This document shows, piece after piece, positions 55,735-63,852 of a stretch of 64,000 nt of DNA; within the stretch, counting starts at the first letter, position 1; each line of letters starts with the position of its first letter. Location: NCBI RefSeq assembly GCF_014193585.1, contig NZ_BLXY01000014.1, positions 25,841 through 89,840 of the forward strand, read 5' to 3'. The translations under genes and the position numbers were made by a program. The notes under the pieces were generated by a model. That model saw nothing but the letters and a program-made list of their open reading frames with translations. It was not told the DNA's origin and did no database searches. The DNA comes from Geomonas paludis (GTDB lineage: Bacteria; Desulfobacterota; Desulfuromonadia; Geobacterales; Geobacteraceae).

Positions 55735-57027
55735 TTACCCCCACCCCTTCCGGTACTCCCGGACCAGCTTCTCCACCGCGCGCTTGGCGGGCGCCCTCCA
55801 CGGGCCTACGGCGGCGAGGACCAGGTTCTTGGGAGCGAACAGGGCATGGGCCATGTGCCGCAACTCTTCGGCGCCGACCGCGGCTGCCTCGGCCCGGTCC
55901 TCTTCGATGGTCCGGAGCAGGGACATCAACTCGCCCCAGCCGTAACGGACCTGCATCTCGTAGGTGGAATCGGCGCTGTACTCGAGGTCGTAGAAGTATC
56001 CTTCCTTGACCCGGGCCAACTCCGCCTCCCCGACCTCCTCGAAGGCGAGACTCTTCACCTCGCGCAACACCTCGGACACCGCCAGCACCAGGTTCTCCGG
56101 TGCGGTCGACAGTTCGATGGCGAAGGCGCCGGTCTCCTCGTACGCGGATAACGATGCATCCACGGAATAGACGATGCCCAGCTTCTCCCGCAGCGACAGG
56201 TGCAGACGCGAACTGCCGCCGCCGGAAAGGATGCGCCGCATCAGCCGAAGCCCCATCAAGCGCTTGTCCTGCCGCGCAAAACCGCGGAAGGCGATCTGCA
56301 GGTTCACCTGGCTGTCCGAATCCTTGACGAAAACGGCGCGCGGTTCCTGCTGCACCTGGTTGGCCGGGATGGGCGGAACGGCACTGCCGCCGCTCCAGCC
56401 GGCAAAGAACTTCTCGCAGGCCGCGAAGAACTGCTCCGGGTTGTGCCGTCCCGCCGCGACGATGAGCGCATTGCCGGGAACGTAGTGATCGGCGAGATAG
56501 CGGCGCAGGTCCTGCTCGGTGATCCCCTTGATGCTGTCCAGGTAACCGATGGTGGGCGTCCCCAGCGGGTGGTCCGGCCACAGGAGCTTGCTGCAGAGGT
56601 TGCTGGTGTTGGTCTCCTCGCCGCGCTCGTTGATGTCCTCCAGCGCCTCCTCGGTGATGATCCGCTTCTCTATCTCCAGCCCTTCCAGGGTCGGGGTCAA
56701 CAGCATCGAGGAGAAAAGACGTATCCCCTCCGCGATCTGGTCCGGGTGCACCCGGGAGAAGTAGCAGGTGGTCTCCTCGTCGGTGGCCGCGTTGACGCTG
56801 CCGCCGATGGCCTCGAAGGCGATCTCAAGTTCCAGGTTGGAAGCGAACTCGCTGGAGCCGCGAAAGAGCATGTGCTCCAGGAAATGGGAGATGCCGGCCT
56901 TGCCGGGGGTGTCGTCGCGGCCTCCCGCCTTTATGTAGATGGCAATCTCCGCGCTGTGCAGATGCGGCATCTCGACGGAGACGAGCCGCAATCCGTTGGG
57001 GAGAACCTTCTTGGTACAGCTGAGCAT
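55735..57027 (-). CDS. M16 family zinc metallopeptidase
   Basis: The 430-residue protein has the inverted zinc motif HFLEH (HxxEH) near residue 50 after GGRDDTPGKAGI, the downstream Glu in EEALEDINERGEE, and the second inactive M16 domain with RILSGGGSSRLHLSLREKLGIVYSV. It has no signal peptide and resembles the PqqL/mitochondrial-processing-peptidase-like (YmxG) bacterial group. ATG 57027 has GGAGGTTTG upstream. It lies directly upstream of cbiX and may be co-transcribed with the cobalamin genes. Confidence 0.92.
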   Translation of the reverse strand: MLSCTKKVLPNGLRLVSVEMPHLHSAEIAIYIKAGGRDDTPGKAGISHFLEHMLFRGSSEFASNLELEIAFEAIGGSVNAATDEETTCYFSRVHPDQIAEGIRLFSSMLLTPTLEGLEIEKRIITEEALEDINERGEETNTSNLCSKLLWPDHPLGTPTIGYLDSIKGITEQDLRRYLADHYVPGNALIVAAGRHNPEQFFAACEKFFAGWSGGSAVPPIPANQVQQEPRAVFVKDSDSQVNLQIAFRGFARQDKRLMGLRLMRRILSGGGSSRLHLSLREKLGIVYSVDASLSAYEETGAFAIELSTAPENLVLAVSEVLREVKSLAFEEVGEAELARVKEGYFYDLEYSADSTYEMQVRYGWGELMSLLRTIEEDRAEAAAVGAEELRHMAHALFAPKNLVLAAVGPWRAPAKRAVEKLVREYRKGWG

Positions 57028-57041
57028 CAAACCTCCGTACT

Positions 57042-57491
57042 TCAGAGTGCCGCCCCCTTCAGGGTGAGCCAGGCGACCGCCGCGTAACGCGCCAGTTTGC
57101 CGGTCAACACCAGGAGGGAAAAGCGGATGAAACCGACCTGCAGCACCCCGCCAACGAGGCAGAGCGGGTCACCGATCACCGGCAGGAAGCTGAACAGAAG
57201 CGACAGCGAGCCGAAGCGTTCATAGAAGCGCTCCGCCTTGCGCGTCGTCTCCTCGTCCATGCGCAGCACCCGGCGCCGTAAAAAATCGCCTCCGTAGAGG
57301 CCGATCCAGTAGGTGCTGAGCGCTCCCAGGTAGTTGCCGGCGGTGGCGACCAGGACCACGGCGACAGGATTCTGCCGCCCGATCAACATCGCCACGACCA
57401 GCCACTCCGAGCCGAGCGGCAGCAGGGTGGCGGCCAGGAAACTCAGCAGAAACAGGGAGTAAAACCCGTAATTGACCAGCCACTCGTGCAT
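57042..57491 (-). CDS. YqaA/DedA-type small membrane protein
   Basis: The 149-residue product has four hydrophobic segments and the block SFLAATLLPLGSEWLVVAMLIG followed by GNYLGALSTYWIGLYGG and FSFLPVIGDPLCLVGGVLQV, matching the YqaA branch of the DedA/SNARE-associated family (lipid scrambling or proton-dependent transport). ATG 57491 starts at the position expected for transcription initiation from the promoter at 57499-57527, so the mRNA may be leaderless; no Shine-Dalgarno is visible. Confidence 0.82.
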   Translation of the reverse strand: MHEWLVNYGFYSLFLLSFLAATLLPLGSEWLVVAMLIGRQNPVAVVLVATAGNYLGALSTYWIGLYGGDFLRRRVLRMDEETTRKAERFYERFGSLSLLFSFLPVIGDPLCLVGGVLQVGFIRFSLLVLTGKLARYAAVAWLTLKGAAL

Positions 57492-57498
57492 TCCGGTC

Positions 57499-57527
57499 AA
57501 ATTAGCGGAAAGGGTGCGGATTGTCAA
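57499..57527 (-). promoter_or_regulatory. Promoter of the yqaA-like / M16 unit
   Basis: Minus-strand TTGACA (57522-57527), 17-nt spacer, TAATTT (57499-57504), with only seven nucleotides between the -10 box and the start codon. Confidence 0.8.
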
Positions 57528-57543
57528 ACAACATTGAATTAAT

Positions 57544-57564
57544 TCGGGACTAAGTAAGTCCCGA
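57544..57564. promoter_or_regulatory. Palindrome between divergent promoters
   Basis: TCGGGACT-AAGTA-AGTCCCGA, eight-base perfect arms, midway between the yqaA-like and DAHP synthase promoters. Could be a repressor site. Confidence 0.4.
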
Positions 57565-57608
57565 TGCGGGCGGTGTGTCACAGGGGACGAGCAGGGGCAA
57601 CTTTTTTG

Positions 57609-57637
57609 TTGACATTAGAGCGTGCGGGTAGCATAAA
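57609..57637 (+). promoter_or_regulatory. Promoter of the DAHP synthase transcription unit
   Basis: TTGACA (57609-57614), 17-nt spacer, CATAAA (57632-57637), just before the aromatic leader peptide start. Confidence 0.75.
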
Positions 57638-57644
57638 CGCTGTC

Positions 57645-57731
57645 ATGATCAACACCGGCTACTTTACCTTTACTAACTTTTACTTTTGGTACGGCTTTTA
57701 TTTTAGGCCGTCGCCCCGGGTAGAGGTGTAA
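57645..57731 (+). CDS. Aromatic-rich leader peptide of an attenuator (28 residues)
   Basis: ATG 57645 to TAA 57731 encodes 28 residues in which positions 6-20 contain six Phe, four Tyr and one Trp (Tyr6, Phe7, Phe9, Phe12, Tyr13, Phe14, Trp15, Tyr16, Phe18, Tyr19, Phe20). The run is followed by RPSPRVEV and stop. This is the classic composition of an attenuator leader sensing charged tRNAs of the pathway end products. The initiating ATG lies very close to the expected transcript start, so translation may initiate with little or no leader. No other function is likely. Confidence 0.85.
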   Translation: MINTGYFTFTNFYFWYGFYFRPSPRVEV

Positions 57732-57752
57732 TTTAGGTAGCAGGTACTAAAT

Positions 57753-57860
57753 TCCGAACCGAAGCCGGGGTGGCAGGATTCTCCTCCCCCTTACGGTTCG
57801 GATAGCTGATTTACCAGAACATCATACTAAGGGCCGGGGGAGCAATCCTCCGGCCCTTTC
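57753..57860 (+). promoter_or_regulatory. Attenuator region with alternative hairpins
   Basis: Hairpin TCCGAACC/GGTTCGGA (57753-57802) encloses C-rich CTCCCCC (57784-57790), which is complementary to GGGGGAG (57836-57842) inside the 5' arm of the terminator GGGCCGGGGG-AGCAAT-CCTCCGGCCC-TTTC (57831-57853). Mutually exclusive pairings of this kind are what attenuation requires. Confidence 0.65.
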
Positions 57861-57888
57861 GCTTTCGGGGACCAAAAGGAGCGTGAGT

Positions 57889-58908
57889 ATGATCGTGGTA
57901 ATGAAGGCAGGAGCACCGAAGAAGGAACGGGACGCAGTCACCAAGAGGATCAAGGAACTGGGCTACACCCCGCACATCATCCGCGGCACCACCCGCGACG
58001 TGATCGGCGCGGTCGGGGACGAGCGGGGCAAGAGCGTGCTGCAGACGCTGGAGTCGATGCAGGGGGTCGAGAGCGTGGTCCCCATCCTGCAGCCGTACAA
58101 GCTGGCCTCCAAGGAAGTGAAGAAAGAGCCGAGCGTGGTACGCATCTCGGACACCCTCGCCATCGGCGGCAAGGAACTGGTGGTCATGGCCGGCCCCTGT
58201 TCGGTGGAGAGCGAGGAACAGATCATCGAATCGGCCCACGCCGTCAAGGCGGCCGGCGCCCAGATGCTCAGGGGCGGCGCCTTCAAACCCCGCACCTCCC
58301 CCTACTCCTTCCAGGGCCTTGAAGAAGAAGGCCTGAAACTCCTCGCCAAGGCCCGCGACCTCACCGGCCTCCCCTTCGTCACCGAAGTCATCGATCCCGA
58401 ATCCGTCGACCTGGTCGCCTCCTACTCCGACATGCTGCAGATCGGCGCGCGCAACGCCCAGAACTTCGCCCTGTTGAAGAAAGTCGGGCAGATCAACAAG
58501 CCGATCCTCTTGAAACGCGGCATGTCCATGACCATCCAGGAATTCCTGATGAGCGCCGAGTACATCATGAGCGAGGGGAACCAGTCCGTGATCCTGTGCG
58601 AGCGCGGCATCAGGACCTTCGAGACCGCCACAAGGAACACCCTCGACCTCTCCGCCATCCCGGTCCTTAAGAACAAGACCCATCTCCCCGTGGTGATCGA
58701 TCCCTCCCACGGCACCGGCAACTACCACTACATCGCGCCGATGTCCTATGCCGCGGTAGCCGCAGGCGCCGACGGTCTCATCATCGAGGTGCATCCCGAC
58801 CCCGAGAAGGCGTCCTCCGACGGGCCACAATCGTTGAAGCCCAAGAAGTTCCAGGCGCTGATGGACCGGCTGAAGCTGTTCGCCGAAGCGGCGGAGAAGA
58901 CGCTGTAA
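57889..58908 (+). CDS. aroF: 3-deoxy-7-phosphoheptulonate (DAHP) synthase, AroF type I-beta
   Basis: The 339-residue enzyme catalyses the first step of aromatic amino acid biosynthesis from PEP and erythrose 4-phosphate. ATG 57889 has AAAAGGAG seven nucleotides upstream. Residues 1-70 are the ferredoxin-like regulatory domain found in the Thermotoga/Bacillus type, a possible feedback site; the barrel follows with [64 protein letters not shown], and [21 protein letters not shown]. It is expressed behind the aromatic leader and attenuator. Confidence 0.96.
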   Translation: MIVVMKAGAPKKERDAVTKRIKELGYTPHIIRGTTRDVIGAVGDERGKSVLQTLESMQGVESVVPILQPYKLASKEVKKEPSVVRISDTLAIGGKELVVMAGPCSVESEEQIIESAHAVKAAGAQMLRGGAFKPRTSPYSFQGLEEEGLKLLAKARDLTGLPFVTEVIDPESVDLVASYSDMLQIGARNAQNFALLKKVGQINKPILLKRGMSMTIQEFLMSAEYIMSEGNQSVILCERGIRTFETATRNTLDLSAIPVLKNKTHLPVVIDPSHGTGNYHYIAPMSYAAVAAGADGLIIEVHPDPEKASSDGPQSLKPKKFQALMDRLKLFAEAAEKTL

Positions 58909-58980
58909 AGCAAAGGCAGGGGCTAGGGACTGGGGGCTGGGGGCTGGTAAAATTCCTCCCGCCCACGGTCCCCTCCACCT

Positions 58981-59005
58981 GTAGGGGCGAATAATTATTC
59001 GCCCC
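58981..59005. repeat. Dispersed repeat family B
   Basis: GTAGGGGCGAATAATTATTCGCCCC, a near-perfect palindrome. Confidence 0.88.
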
Positions 59006-59054
59006 AGCGCTGTCGCCTGACGGACACGATCTTGTGTAACGGGGACGATGGCAT

Positions 59055-59080
59055 CAGGGCGAATGATTATTCGCCCCTAC
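59055..59080. repeat. Dispersed repeat family B
   Basis: CAGGGCGAATGATTATTCGCCCC then TAC, inverted relative to the copy at 58981, forming a REP-pair separated by about 50 nt. Confidence 0.88.
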
Positions 59081-59180
59081 GGTGGACGGGTCGACCGAAA
59101 GGGCCTGGATCCCCAACAACTGGCGTGACTTGTGTTTTACGGTATGCTCTCCGGGTACTTGCACCGAAGGAGGTGTCACC

Positions 59181-59678
59181 ATGCCCGTCCTGCGCCCGTT
59201 GCTGATCCTTATATTGCTTATAGCCATCGCCGCCGCGCCCTCCCAAGGCGCCCGGCGCGGCGCCCCCGCTCAGGACAGCTCATCCGCCAGCGAAGCGGAG
59301 GTGCTCAAGAATTTCGAAACCATCCTCGACCTCTGGCGCGACGGCAGGTTCGACGAACTCTACCAGCACACCAACGGCGGCAGGGACGGCCGCGAGAAGT
59401 TTGCCAACCGGCTTGCCTCCGCGCCGCGCAAGCCCGCCTGCTGCTGGGAGAAGATCCAGGAAGCCCGGGTCTCGCTGAAGAGCGGCAAGAGCGCGGTCGT
59501 GCAGGCGCGGCTCGGTTTCGAGGCCAGCACGCCAGGCACCGAATTCGTCACCAAGTCGATCCATCTCAAAAGAGAAGGTTCCGGTTGGAGCATCGCCCAA
59601 TCCGAGATCTACTCCTTAGCCGATCTCACCAGCAAGAAGCGCAGGTACAAGTACCTCCCCATCCAGCCCAAGAAGTAG
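59181..59678 (+). CDS. Secreted hypothetical protein (165 residues)
   Basis: ATG 59181 has AAGGAGGTGTCACC upstream, an ideal ribosome site. Residues 1-24 are a Sec signal peptide. The mature part begins with a flexible Ser/Ala segment and has an NTF2/DUF4864-like feel: VLKNFETILDLWRDGRFDELYQHTNGG, two adjacent Cys (RKPACCWEKIQEARVS), GFEASTPGTEFVTKSIHLKREGSGWSIAQSEI. I do not recognise a specific family. Confidence 0.8.
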   Translation: MPVLRPLLILILLIAIAAAPSQGARRGAPAQDSSSASEAEVLKNFETILDLWRDGRFDELYQHTNGGRDGREKFANRLASAPRKPACCWEKIQEARVSLKSGKSAVVQARLGFEASTPGTEFVTKSIHLKREGSGWSIAQSEIYSLADLTSKKRRYKYLPIQPKK

Positions 59679-59694
59679 CCCCTCCCCGAAGCGA

Positions 59695-59837
59695 GGGGAC
59701 TGGCTCCGCCAGGTGCCTGTCCCCTTAAGCCGGCCGCCAAATCCCAGTCCCCCAAAGCTGGCTGAGCTGAAAGAAGCGTTCCTGAGCAGAAAGGAGCGTT
59801 CCGCTAGAGGGACAGGCACCTGAAGGAGCCAGTCCCT
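59695..59837. repeat. Dispersed repeat family A, long pair
   Basis: Inverted arms with a longer spacer that includes GAAGCGTTCCTGAGCAGAAAGGAGCGTTCCGCTAGA-type doubled words; the inner motif appears twice. Confidence 0.88.
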
Positions 59838-59951
59838 TCTGCCGTGCACGTGACCTCACGTCCTCCCCTTTGCGAAGGGGGGACAGTGGGGATTTTGTGC
59901 CCATGCCCGTTGCCCCTTGACCCGTGCCACCCCTTCCGGTACTCTAGGCGG

Positions 59952-62330
59952 ATGTCATTAAAACCAAACGGTACTGTCACCAATAAACCCGAATTACTCT
60001 CGCCCGCGGGCTCGCTGGAAGCCTTTTTCGCCGCCATGGAGAAAGGTGCCGACGCGGTCTATGCCGGCCTGCGCGACTTCTCCGCCCGCGCCAAGGCCAA
60101 GAACTTCACCCTCTCCCAGATGGAGCGCATGACCGCCTATGCCCACGCCCACGGCAGGAAGGTCTACGTCACCCTCAACACCCTCGTCAAAGAAAGCGAA
60201 CTGCCCCTTTTGATCGACAACCTCGCCGCCCTGGAGGCGATGCGGGTGGACGGCGTGATCCTGCAGGACATGGCCGTGGCGCGCCTCGCGCGCGAGTTCT
60301 TCCCGGGCATACCGCTGCACGCCTCCACGCAGATGACCATCCACAACTCGCTGGGTGTGCGCCAGCTCGAGGAGCTCGGCTTCGAGCGCGTGGTGCTGGC
60401 CCGCGAACTGCACATCGACGAGATAAAGTCCATCGTGGCGGCGAGCCGCGCCGAGATCGAATGCTTCATCCACGGTGCCCTCTGCTTCTCCATCTCCGGC
60501 CAGTGCTTCTTCTCCTCGTTTTTGGGCGGGCACAGCGGCAACCGCGGGCGCTGCGCGCAGCCGTGTCGCCGCCAGTACAAGCACAAGGGAAAAGAAGGCT
60601 ACTATCTTTCCACCAACGACTTCTCCAGCATCGAGATGATCCCGCAGCTTATCGAGGCGGGGGTCCATTCCCTGAAGATCGAGGGAAGGATGAAGTCGGC
60701 GGAGTACGTCGCCAGCGTCATCGGCGCCTACCGCATGGTGCTGGACGCCGCGCCGGGCGAGCACGCGGCCAAGGTGGCCCAGGCCAAGGAGCTCCTGAAG
60801 CTTTCCTTCGGTCGGGTGCCGACCAAGGGCTTCCTCGCCTCGCACAACCCGACCGACATCTCCACCCCCTCCATCAAGGGAGCCACCGGCCGCTACCTGG
60901 GCGACATCAGGGAGATCCGCGGCAACCGGATCAGCTTCGATACCAAGGACGCACTGCACGTCGGCGACCGCATCCGCGTCCAGCCCAAGAGCGACATGGC
61001 CGGGCGCGCCTTCACCATCAAGGAACTGTACCTGGGGGGCAAGAAGGTGATGAACGCCAGGGAAAACACCCTGGTGTCGACGCCGTCCCCCTTCCCGTTC
61101 AAGCTGGGCGACTCGGTGTTCAAGGTTTCCTCCGAGACCGCCTTCACCATGAGCGAAAACGCCTGCCTCAGGCGGCTGGAAGGGGTGAAGGGGGGGAGCA
61201 TCCCCTGCCGGCTCACCCTCTCCTACCATGATCAGAAACTGAAGATCGACGCCAAGGTGCTCGGCAACGACCTCAGCACCGAATTTGAACTGGGCGAGTT
61301 GGAGCCCTCCCGCACCAGCGACATGGAAGGCGTGCTGCGCGCGCAGTTCTCGAAGAGCGGCGACACCGAGTTCACCCTGACATCGCTGTCGGCCCCCGAC
61401 TTCCCCGCGCTGATGATCCCCCCGCCAGTATTGAAGGACATCCGGCGCCGGTTCTACGCGTGGCTCTCCGGGCAGTCGCTGGGTGCCCTCAAGGACAGAA
61501 GCGCTCAGAACCGGGAAAGGGCGCTGGCGGCACTGGTCGGCAAGCGCCCGTCGCCGTCGCGCGGCAAGGAAGAGCTGGCCGTAAAGCTCGAGTACGTCAA
61601 GGACTGGCATGAACTGCACCGCGACCTGGTCGACACCGTAGTGCTGCCGGTGTCCAAGGCAAACCTGCACCAGTTCGGCCCCTTCGCACGCAAGCTCAAG
61701 GGGAGCGAGCACAAGGTGGTGTGGCAGCTTCCCTTCATCATCTTCGAGGCGGACCTCCCCTTCTACCAGGACGCGGTACAGGGAATCATGCGCGCCGGCT
61801 TCAAGCGTTTCGAGCTCACCAACCTGTCCCATTTCCAGTTCTTCAAGGGGACCGACGCCGAGCTGAACACCGACTACCGGCTCTTCTCGCTGAACAGCCA
61901 GGCGCTCTTGTCCTGGCAGGAATTGGGCGTTGCGCGCGCCACCCTCTACATCGAGGATGACCGCGCCAACCTGGCCCAGTTGCTCTCCAGCGACGTCAAG
62001 ATCGACCGCGGCGTGCTGCTTTTCGCGCCGGTCCCGGTGATCACCTCCAAGATCGCCATCAAGGATATGAAGGGAGACGCCCCGCTGGCCTCGGACCGCG
62101 GCGACCTCTACTCGGTCAAGGTGAAGGACCACCTCACCGTGGTGAGCGCACAGACGCCGTTCGCCCTGACCCAGTATCGCAACGACCTGCGCGGGCTTGG
62201 CTGCGGCAAGTTCCTGCTCGACCTCTCCGGGCTGCAGCAGCAGGAACGCGAGCGGGTGCTGGAGGCGTACCGTAGAGGGATCGCCGTACCGGGCGCATCC
62301 GAATTCAACTTCAGCACCGGGCTGGTCTAA
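59952..62330 (+). CDS. U32 family protein, RlhA-type (23S rRNA hydroxylation) with DUF3656-like region
   Basis: The 792-residue product starts at ATG 59952. Residues 10-330 are the U32 barrel: ELLSPAGSLEAFFAAMEKGADAVYAGL, HASTQMTIHNSLG, and ECFIHGALCFSISGQCFFSSFLGGHSGNRGRCAQPCRRQY, whose conserved cysteines bind an iron-sulfur cluster in RlhA, TrhP and UbiU/V. HSLKIEGRMKSAEYVASVIGAYR completes it. The C-terminal half (about 350-792) is the additional domain of the long U32 proteins. Annotated historically as collagenase-like peptidase; rRNA or tRNA hydroxylation is more likely. Confidence 0.9.
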   Translation: MSLKPNGTVTNKPELLSPAGSLEAFFAAMEKGADAVYAGLRDFSARAKAKNFTLSQMERMTAYAHAHGRKVYVTLNTLVKESELPLLIDNLAALEAMRVDGVILQDMAVARLAREFFPGIPLHASTQMTIHNSLGVRQLEELGFERVVLARELHIDEIKSIVAASRAEIECFIHGALCFSISGQCFFSSFLGGHSGNRGRCAQPCRRQYKHKGKEGYYLSTNDFSSIEMIPQLIEAGVHSLKIEGRMKSAEYVASVIGAYRMVLDAAPGEHAAKVAQAKELLKLSFGRVPTKGFLASHNPTDISTPSIKGATGRYLGDIREIRGNRISFDTKDALHVGDRIRVQPKSDMAGRAFTIKELYLGGKKVMNARENTLVSTPSPFPFKLGDSVFKVSSETAFTMSENACLRRLEGVKGGSIPCRLTLSYHDQKLKIDAKVLGNDLSTEFELGELEPSRTSDMEGVLRAQFSKSGDTEFTLTSLSAPDFPALMIPPPVLKDIRRRFYAWLSGQSLGALKDRSAQNRERALAALVGKRPSPSRGKEELAVKLEYVKDWHELHRDLVDTVVLPVSKANLHQFGPFARKLKGSEHKVVWQLPFIIFEADLPFYQDAVQGIMRAGFKRFELTNLSHFQFFKGTDAELNTDYRLFSLNSQALLSWQELGVARATLYIEDDRANLAQLLSSDVKIDRGVLLFAPVPVITSKIAIKDMKGDAPLASDRGDLYSVKVKDHLTVVSAQTPFALTQYRNDLRGLGCGKFLLDLSGLQQQERERVLEAYRRGIAVPGASEFNFSTGLV

Positions 62331-62333
62331 GCC

Positions 62334-62891
62334 ATGGGGATCATCGACAAGATCAAGGGGAGGATCCAGGATCGGCTCAACGATCCCGCCTTCATGGGGC
62401 TGGTGCAGGAGCAGAGCCTCAAGGATCTCCTGCTGCGCCGTGAATTCCGCATCACCCAGGACTACATGCAGCGCGAGTTCCTGGACAAGGCGGTCGATGA
62501 TGAACTGGTGGAATTCAGGCTCAGCATCGAAGACGGCTACTGCGAGCTTTCCGGCCGACTGAAGAAGCGGCTGGTTCCTTTTGCCATCCCCTTTTCAGCG
62601 AGCTTCACCATCCAGGGGATCGAATTCAGCGCCGCGCGCAAGTGCGTGTTCCTGAAGCTGGGGCCGGTTTCGCCGCTCGACCTCGACTGGCTGACCCGGA
62701 AGGTAGTGCAGAGGATACCGTCGTTGAGCATGATGGGAGAGCTGCTGGTGTGCGACCTGAACCAGGTGCCGCGCCTGGCCGAACTGTTCGCCCACCGGGT
62801 GAAGGGGATCAGCATCTGGGATTACATTACATTGAAAGAACTCTGGCTTAAGCAGGGTGAATTAGGAGGAAGGGTGGGGGTGGTTCTATGA
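62334..62891 (+). CDS. Conserved-looking hypothetical protein (185 residues)
   Basis: The ATG lies three nucleotides after the U32 stop and the TGA overlaps the hslO start (ATGA), so it is part of a three-gene operon. The product is soluble, with N-terminal charged helices ([37 protein letters not shown]) and a beta-rich middle ([40 protein letters not shown]). I do not recognise a family. The middle could be a lipid- or membrane-facing sandwich. Confidence 0.8.
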   Translation: MGIIDKIKGRIQDRLNDPAFMGLVQEQSLKDLLLRREFRITQDYMQREFLDKAVDDELVEFRLSIEDGYCELSGRLKKRLVPFAIPFSASFTIQGIEFSAARKCVFLKLGPVSPLDLDWLTRKVVQRIPSLSMMGELLVCDLNQVPRLAELFAHRVKGISIWDYITLKELWLKQGELGGRVGVVL

Positions 62892-63763
62892 CAGATTACA
62901 TGGTGCGCGCGATTGCCAAATCCGGGACAGTCAGGGCCCTTACCTGCGTTACCACCAATACGGTCAGCGAAGTCTGCCGTCGCCACGGCACGCTCCCCAC
63001 GGCTACCGCCGCGCTGGGACGCGCCCTTACCGCCGGCGCGCTCATGGGCGCCCTTTTGAAGACGGGCCAGCGTGTCGCCATGCGCTTCGAAGGGAACGGC
63101 CCGCTGAAGAAGATCGTCATCGAAGCCGACAGCGACGGCAGCGTGCGCGGCTACGTCGGCGACACGCAGGTGCACCTGCTTCGTCCCGACGGCGCCCTCG
63201 ACGTCCCCAACGCACTGGGACGCGCGGGCTTTCTCACCGTCGCCAAGGATCTCGGGCTCAAGGAGCCGTACCGCGGCACCGTCCAGCTTTACACCAGCGG
63301 CATCGCCGAAGATCTCGCCCTGTACCTGGTGGAATCCGAGCAGATCCCGTCCGCGGTCGGCATTGCCGAGTTCATAGAGCAGGACGGCGAGGTCAGCGCG
63401 TGCGGCGGCTTCCTGATCCAGGCCATACCTCCCGTCGACCCCCTGGTGGTCGAGGAGTTGATGGACCACATCGAAAAGCTCCCCCCGTTGAGCGAACTGC
63501 TGCGCGACGGCAAGACGCCCGAGGAGATCATGGAGATGCTCCTCTCCGGCATGGAGTACGACATCCTGGAGAAGCGTGCTATCGGGTTTGCCTGCAGTTG
63601 CAGCAGGGAGCGCATCGAGCGGGTGCTTATCTCGATGGGCAAGAAGGAGCTCACCTCAATGGTGAACGAGCAGCACGGCGCCGAGGTCACCTGCGAGTTC
63701 TGCGGTGAGCGCTACCACTACAGCGAAGCCGATCTCGAGCGGCTGATTTCAGAACTCGGTTAA
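62888..63763 (+). CDS. hslO: 33 kDa redox-regulated chaperonin Hsp33
   Basis: The 291-residue holdase is activated by oxidation. The N-terminal domain has [18 protein letters not shown] and [17 protein letters not shown]; the C-terminal zinc switch is complete with CSC ([14 protein letters not shown]) and CEFC ([12 protein letters not shown]). It is translationally coupled to the upstream hypothetical gene. Confidence 0.96.
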   Translation: MTDYMVRAIAKSGTVRALTCVTTNTVSEVCRRHGTLPTATAALGRALTAGALMGALLKTGQRVAMRFEGNGPLKKIVIEADSDGSVRGYVGDTQVHLLRPDGALDVPNALGRAGFLTVAKDLGLKEPYRGTVQLYTSGIAEDLALYLVESEQIPSAVGIAEFIEQDGEVSACGGFLIQAIPPVDPLVVEELMDHIEKLPPLSELLRDGKTPEEIMEMLLSGMEYDILEKRAIGFACSCSRERIERVLISMGKKELTSMVNEQHGAEVTCEFCGERYHYSEADLERLISELG

Positions 63764-63779
63764 GGCAAAAATACAATCG

Positions 63780-63852
63780 AACAGGGATGAAGGGGATAAA
63801 AGGGATAAACACCACGGAGGGTTTTATCCCCTGCATCCCCTTCATCCCTGTT
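63780..63852. repeat. Inverted repeat, family E
   Basis: AACAGGGATGAAGGGGATAA and TTATCCCCTGCATCCCCTTC..CCCTGTT arms around AAACACCACGGAGG; a long imperfect palindrome just after hslO. It may act as its terminator. Confidence 0.75.

Noticed and set aside
57753..57860. T-box leader before DAHP synthase
   Set aside because: A GGGGTGGCAGG stretch recalls the T-box AGGGUGGNACCGCG sequence, but the match is poor and no specifier stem is apparent; the leader peptide explains the region better.
59121..59150. Sigma54 promoter before the secreted unknown at 59181
   Set aside because: TGGCGTGACTTGTG has correct spacing but the invariant -12 GC is GT.
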